Below are positions 60,389-64,000 of a stretch of DNA of 64,000 nt, piece after piece. Position 1 is the stretch's first letter; the number at the start of each line of letters is the position of its first letter. Where the stretch lies: contig JAFOEU010000055.1 in the NCBI GenBank assembly GCA_017387685.1, positions 1 to 64,000 on the forward strand, read 5' to 3'. Under the pieces are notes generated by a model. It was given only the letters and a program-made list of their open reading frames with translations, was not told the origin of the DNA and did not search any database. The DNA is from Clostridia bacterium. GTDB lineage: Bacteria; Bacillota; Clostridia; Oscillospirales; CAG-272. The position numbers and the translations under genes were made by a program.

Positions 60389-61132
60389 ATGACAGAAATT
60401 ATCCACAACGACAATTATGCGGCTTATCTTGCTTCTGTTCTTACTAAAAACGGTCTTTCGGCATACGCTACCGATGATATTTGCATAAAGCTATCTGAAT
60501 TTTGCGATTATTTGCTTGAACAGAATAAATTCTTTAATTTAACGGCTATAAAAACCCCCGAATCTGCGGCTTTACTTCATTTTGCTGATAGCTTAACGTT
60601 ATCAAAGTATATTCCCACGAATGCAAATATCCTTGATATAGGCTCAGGTGCGGGATTCCCGGCGATTCCGCTTGCTATTGCAAGACCTGACATTACTGTA
60701 ACTGCGCTTGATTCCACGCTTAAACGCGTAAATTTCATTAATTCAGCAGCTGAAAAGCTTGGTTTGACTAATATCTCCGCCGTTTGTCACCGTGCAGAAG
60801 ATGTTACGGGTAAGGAATTCAAGGAATCCTTCGACATTGTGACAGCAAGAGCTGTTGCATCTTATCCGGTGCTCTTAGAGCTCGCGATACCTGCTGTAAA
60901 GGTTGGCGGAAGATTCGTTGCAATGAAATCCAAGGATGTTTCACGTGAAACGGATGGCATTGAAAAGATATTGAAGCTGATTTCGATAAGCAAGCCCACT
61001 TTCAATATTTCCGAGATTTCGAACGCTGAAGAAACTTTTGAAAGATGCATAGTCGAAGTTTCAAAGCTTGCATCGACACCGCCGAAATATCCGCGAGTAT
61101 ACACCCAAATTAAGAAGAAATCAATATTCTAA
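60389..61132 (+). CDS. rsmG: 16S rRNA (guanine527-N7)-methyltransferase
   Basis: 247 residues. The SAM-binding motif is ILDIGSGAGFPAIPLAIA, with the preceding NLTAIKTPESAALLHFADSL typical of RsmG/GidB. It methylates G527 of 16S rRNA. It lies 9 nt after mnmG. A parS site lies inside the gene at 60937-60952, within the codons for KDVSRETDG. Confidence 0.95.
   Translation: MTEIIHNDNYAAYLASVLTKNGLSAYATDDICIKLSEFCDYLLEQNKFFNLTAIKTPESAALLHFADSLTLSKYIPTNANILDIGSGAGFPAIPLAIARPDITVTALDSTLKRVNFINSAAEKLGLTNISAVCHRAEDVTGKEFKESFDIVTARAVASYPVLLELAIPAVKVGGRFVAMKSKDVSRETDGIEKILKLISISKPTFNISEISNAEETFERCIVEVSKLASTPPKYPRVYTQIKKKSIF
60937..60952. promoter_or_regulatory. parS site within rsmG
   Basis: TGTTTCACGTGAAACG matches the parS consensus TGTTTCACGTGAAACA at 15 of 16 bases. 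It is the binding site of ParB, which spreads from it to organise and segregate the origin. Confidence 0.9.
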
Positions 61133-61133
61133 T

Positions 61134-61176
61134 ATGAAATCCCGATGTTTCACGTGAAACGTCGGGATTTTCTTGG
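61134..61176. terminator. Hairpin after rsmG built around a parS site
   Basis: AAATCCCGATGTTTCACG and CGTGAAACGTCGGGATTT form a long perfect stem followed by TTCTTGG. It can act both as a terminator and as a parS site (61146-61161). Confidence 0.7.
61146..61161. promoter_or_regulatory. parS site between rsmG and parA (1)
   Basis: TGTTTCACGTGAAACG, 15 of 16 to consensus, within the terminator-like hairpin. Confidence 0.9.
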
Positions 61177-61183
61177 TTCTGCA

Positions 61184-61199
61184 CGTTTCACGTGAAACA
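61184..61199. promoter_or_regulatory. parS site between rsmG and parA (2)
   Basis: CGTTTCACGTGAAACA, 15 of 16 to consensus, 38 bp from the previous one. Confidence 0.9.
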
Positions 61200-61296
61200 T
61201 GATGTAAATATTATGTAATTTACAATATGTTATTGATTTGTAAGGCGAAAGATGATATAATAATATAGAATACATATCATCACGGAGGTGACACAC

Positions 61297-62085
61297 GTGG
61301 GAAAGATAATTTCATTTGCAAATCAGAAGGGAGGAGTCGGAAAAACGACTTCTGCCGTTAATATAGCAGCCTCGCTCGGTCTGCTTGATAAAAAAGTTCT
61401 TATGGTAGACCTTGACCCTCAGGGAAACACCACAAGCGGAGTCGGCGTTCAGAAAAAGGGACTTAAGACCACAATCAGAGAGATTTTGCTTGCATCCGAG
61501 GTCGGAGGAGGAAAGACGCCTTATGAAATGGCGCAAAAAGCTATTGTTAAGACAGAATTTGACAATCTCTCTGTAATTCCGTCCACAATTTCGCTTGCAG
61601 GGGCTGAATTTGATCTATTTTCGATCGAAAACAGCGAATTCATACTCAAAGAGGCACTTACACCCCTCAAGGACGTCTATGATTATATCATTATCGACTG
61701 TCCTCCGTCGCTCGGAATGCTTACAGTAAATGCTCTTGCGGCAAGTGACGGTGTAATTATACCTATGCAGTGTGAATTTTACGCTCTTGAGGGACTTTCT
61801 CAGCTTGTAATAACTATTTCTCGCATAAAGCAGAAGTATAACAAAAATCTTACCGTCACGGGTATTCTTCTCACAATGTATAATGCGAGATTGCTCCTTA
61901 CCACTCAGGTTGTGGCTGAGCTTAAGAAGCATTACTATGAAAAGCTCTTTTCGACCGCAATTTCGCGCGGTGTAAGGCTTTCAGAGGCTCCTTCGTTCGG
62001 TATGCCGGTATATTATCACGATCCTAACTCAAAGGGAAGCCGTGAATACCTTGAAGTAGCGCGAGAGCTGCTCGAAAGAATATAA
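61297..62085 (+). CDS. parA: Chromosome partition ATPase ParA (Soj)
   Basis: 262 residues. The deviant Walker A motif KGGVGKTT is at residues 11-18; DLDPQGNTTSG and DYIIIDCPPSLG follow. It binds DNA as an ATP dimer and works with ParB to separate origins. I chose the GTG at 61297 because GGAGGTG lies just upstream; an earlier GTG at 61288 overlaps that site. It lies 24 nt before parB. Confidence 0.96.
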   Translation: MGKIISFANQKGGVGKTTSAVNIAASLGLLDKKVLMVDLDPQGNTTSGVGVQKKGLKTTIREILLASEVGGGKTPYEMAQKAIVKTEFDNLSVIPSTISLAGAEFDLFSIENSEFILKEALTPLKDVYDYIIIDCPPSLGMLTVNALAASDGVIIPMQCEFYALEGLSQLVITISRIKQKYNKNLTVTGILLTMYNARLLLTTQVVAELKKHYYEKLFSTAISRGVRLSEAPSFGMPVYYHDPNSKGSREYLEVARELLERI

Positions 62086-62108
62086 AATAATAGCAGAAGA
62101 GGAAGAAA

Positions 62109-63011
62109 ATGGCAAAAACAAAGAAAGCAGGTCTCGGACGCGACTTTAATTCGCTCTTCGAAGACAATTTTATAGATACTAAGAAAAACCCCGCTGAGCT
62201 TATCCGCATCAGCGACATTGAACCTAACCCCGATCAGCCTCGTAAAACCTTTGACGAGGCAGAACTTGCGTCTCTTGCGGCTTCGATAGCAGAGCACGGA
62301 CTTCTTCAGCCCATTCTCGTTGCTGAGAGTAGCGTTCTGACAGGAACTTACCGCATTATTGCGGGTGAAAGACGTTGGCGCGCCTCCAGAATGGCGGGGC
62401 TCGATGAAATTCCTTGCGTTATCTTCGACGGTGACGAGCTCGCTGAGGCTCAGGTAGCGCTTGTCGAGAATATTCAGCGAAGCAACCTCAACCCGATCGA
62501 AGAAGCGATGGGTTATAAGGCTCTTATCGAGCGATTCGGTATGACTCAGGAGAATCTTGCGCTTAAAATGGGCAAATCCCGTCCTGCAATCGCAAATTCT
62601 ATGCGACTTCTCGATCTTCCCGAGGAAATTTTACCTCTCGTTGCTGAGGGAAAGCTCAGCGCAGGCCACGCGAGAACTCTGCTCGGACTTGTTTCACGTG
62701 AAAACATTGCAATTCTTGCGGATAGAACCATTAACGAAGGCCTTTCGGTCCGCGCGCTTGAGGCTGAGGTTAAAAAGTATAATAAACCTGCACCCGCCCC
62801 GAAGCCCGCAAAGCCCCAAAAGCCTATTGACGAGCAGACCTCGGTTTATATGGAGCAGCTTGAGCGCCGTGCGGTCGAGCTTTCGGGCAGACGCGTTAAG
62901 ATCAAGGACATGGGCGTAGGGAAGAGAAGAATAGAGATTGATTTCGACGATACCGACGATCTCTCCGAGCTTCTCCTTACCCTCTGCGGCCCCGATATTT
63001 TCAATTTATAA
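62109..63011 (+). CDS. parB: Chromosome partition protein ParB (Spo0J)
   Basis: 300 residues. The N-terminal CTPase/ParB domain has IEPNPDQPRKTFDEAELASL and the GERRWRASR nucleotide motif. The helix-turn-helix region (MTQENLALKMGKSRPAIANS) binds parS, and the C-terminal dimerisation part ends the protein. GAGGAAG precedes the ATG. An imperfect parS-like sequence lies within its own coding region (62690-62705). Confidence 0.96.
   Translation: MAKTKKAGLGRDFNSLFEDNFIDTKKNPAELIRISDIEPNPDQPRKTFDEAELASLAASIAEHGLLQPILVAESSVLTGTYRIIAGERRWRASRMAGLDEIPCVIFDGDELAEAQVALVENIQRSNLNPIEEAMGYKALIERFGMTQENLALKMGKSRPAIANSMRLLDLPEEILPLVAEGKLSAGHARTLLGLVSRENIAILADRTINEGLSVRALEAEVKKYNKPAPAPKPAKPQKPIDEQTSVYMEQLERRAVELSGRRVKIKDMGVGKRRIEIDFDDTDDLSELLLTLCGPDIFNL
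62690..62705. promoter_or_regulatory. Imperfect parS-like site within parB
   Basis: TGTTTCACGTGAAAAC matches the first 14 bases of parS and differs at the last two. It could be a weak site. Confidence 0.5.
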
Positions 63012-63027
63012 TAAACAGGCAGATAAA

Positions 63028-63681
63028 ATGAAGTATTTAGCACTTTATTCGGAAGAAATCAACCTCCGCGAAATACTTGACGAGATATTTTCGCTTGATA
63101 TGGGACAGTACGATAATCTCGGATTTGGAGATTTCGCGTTCGCAAATCTGCGAAACATCATTTTCGGTCTTATTCTCGGCATAATTTTTGCCTCTTATCT
63201 CGTAATCTTCAATAAAAGAGTCTACGGAGAGTTCGTTCGTTCTTTGATTGGTGAGAATTGTTCATCGCCTGAAACGGCAAAAACTCTCGCCCAGCTCGGT
63301 TATATGAAGAACAGCGCGGTGCGATCCGCCATCAAAACCGGCCACGAATACCGCGGAATCGTTCGTTGCCCCGAGGCAGATGAGTATTACGCCGCCCGAG
63401 AGCAGGCGAGAGGCGAGTATGAGGCGCGAGTAGCGGCATCGGGCGAGCGCGCTCCGGCGTTTTCATCTCTTGAGTTCAAATACGACTTCACGACGGCGCG
63501 ATTCTACATCCCGGAGGATAAGCATTTCACGGCAACAGAAAGATTTGAGAAAAAAGGAACAAGTGTTCTTTCCGCGATCGCGATTACCGCAATCTCACTC
63601 GTCCTGTTTTTCCTGATAATCAAATTCCTCCCCGATATTATGCAATTCCTCGATAATTTCGTGGGAATTATTAACAGTTAA
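63028..63681 (+). CDS. Two-TM membrane protein downstream of parB, unknown function
   Basis: 217 residues. One transmembrane segment lies at about 43-63 and another at about 185-207. The part between has a helical region (LIGENCSSPETAKTLAQLGY) and YRGIVRCPEADEYYAAREQA, with no recognised family. I chose the ATG at 63028; the upstream in-frame extension overlaps parB. It starts 16 nt after parB and is followed at 10 nt by another membrane protein gene. Confidence 0.72.
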   Translation: MKYLALYSEEINLREILDEIFSLDMGQYDNLGFGDFAFANLRNIIFGLILGIIFASYLVIFNKRVYGEFVRSLIGENCSSPETAKTLAQLGYMKNSAVRSAIKTGHEYRGIVRCPEADEYYAAREQARGEYEARVAASGERAPAFSSLEFKYDFTTARFYIPEDKHFTATERFEKKGTSVLSAIAITAISLVLFFLIIKFLPDIMQFLDNFVGIINS

Positions 63682-63691
63682 GAGGTAATTT

Positions 63692-64000
63692 ATGGAATAC
63701 AAACAAAAACCATATCGCAATCTCAGGCTCAAGTATCCCTTCCTGACGATCGCGGGTCTGGCGTTGGCGGTATTTTTGCTCGGCATCGGCATCGCGGCGA
63801 TTTTCGGTGCTCGCGACACGAGCCTTACGCTCTCAGACGGCGAAGAGATCAGATTTACCGGTCTTTTTGACAAGGACGGCAAACCGATTTCGGGAACGAT
63901 CTACTACGCCAACGGCCTTTCAGCCGAGATCGACCTCGAGGCGGGCAAGGTGACCTATTCGGACGGCACCGTCTTCTTCGGCGAGCTTGACTCCGATTAC
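63692..64000 (+). CDS. Membrane-anchored protein with MORN-like repeat (cut by window end)
   Basis: The first 103 residues only; the gene runs past the window. A basic start (MEYKQKPYRNLRLKYPFLTI) is followed by a transmembrane segment (about 18-40). The outer part has a MORN-like unit: KVTYSDGTVFFGELDSDY. AGAGG precedes the ATG. It starts 10 nt after the previous gene, so it is probably in the parAB transcript. Confidence 0.75.
   Translation, partial: MEYKQKPYRNLRLKYPFLTIAGLALAVFLLGIGIAAIFGARDTSLTLSDGEEIRFTGLFDKDGKPISGTIYYANGLSAEIDLEAGKVTYSDGTVFFGELDSDY

Overview
The window is chromosomal DNA from around the replication origin of a Firmicute, most likely an uncultured gut-type Clostridium (class Clostridia). 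The evidence is the block dnaA-dnaN-recF-remB-gyrB-gyrA, the block mnmG-rsmG-parA-parB with parS sites, Gram-positive-type lipoproteins, several ECF sigma/anti-sigma pairs, BspA-type leucine-rich-repeat proteins, strong AAAGGAG ribosome-binding sites and TTGACA-17-TATAAT promoters. I cannot fix a genus or species from the sequence alone.

Layout. (1) 0.7-4.6 kb: three tandem paralogous membrane-anchored or lipoprotein genes, then a Nudix hydrolase. (2) 5.5-16.8 kb, minus strand: dnaA, oriC, dnaN, recF, remB, gyrB, a PfkB-family sugar kinase, gyrA. (3) 16.9-24.8 kb: a DUF2752 protein, a thioesterase, a lipoprotein, a mannitol-1-phosphate dehydrogenase-like enzyme, an M23 peptidase, and a plus-strand three-gene hydrolase operon. 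(4) 25.4-31.5 kb: two divergent ECF sigma/anti-sigma pairs; the second is followed by a lipoprotein and an AlgI/AlgJ-like O-acetylation pair. (5) 31.8-33.5 kb: tRNA-Arg(ACG), a degenerate tRNA, a small kinase and a membrane protein. (6) 33.6-41.8 kb, minus strand: the arginine genes argC-argJ-argB, then a small four-helix-bundle gene, argD, an LRR protein, argF and an EamA transporter. (7) 42.1-43.6 kb: a 38-codon small gene behind an ECF-type promoter, then an SPFH protein. (8) 43.8-54.2 kb: a PH-like membrane protein, a PlsC-like acyltransferase, a large LRR protein, rarA and a Ca2+-type P-ATPase. (9) 54.4-58.5 kb: a third ECF sigma factor whose anti-sigma partner carries extracellular LRRs, a HAD phosphatase and a lipase-like protein. 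(10) 58.5-64.0 kb: mnmG-rsmG-parA-parB and two envelope proteins, the last cut by the window edge.

Three observations stand out. First, an ECF-type promoter (TGCAACC, 16 bp, GTSTATATA) occurs both before the ECF gene at 27070 and before a previously unannotated 38-codon gene at 42216. In both places it sits about 100 bp downstream of a housekeeping promoter, with a similar A-rich stretch between, which suggests one regulon. Second, the window holds about 14 copies of a modular intergenic repeat. It has a variable head (tandem ACTAGTTGCTAGTT, GAGGGCAGAGG, or an array of mini-hairpins joined by GTGATAAT/GTGATGA linkers), a constant AAGGTGAATTTTC palindrome core and a structured tail. The heads abut gene starts or stops, and the stems differ between copies while keeping their pairing. 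Third, oriC between dnaA and dnaN shows a Bacillus-like basal unwinding layout: a DnaA box, a 13-bp spacer and a DnaA-trio run leading into an AT-rich tract.

The oriC-proximal cluster is split: about 42 kb of accessory and metabolic genes separates dnaA from mnmG-rsmG-parAB.
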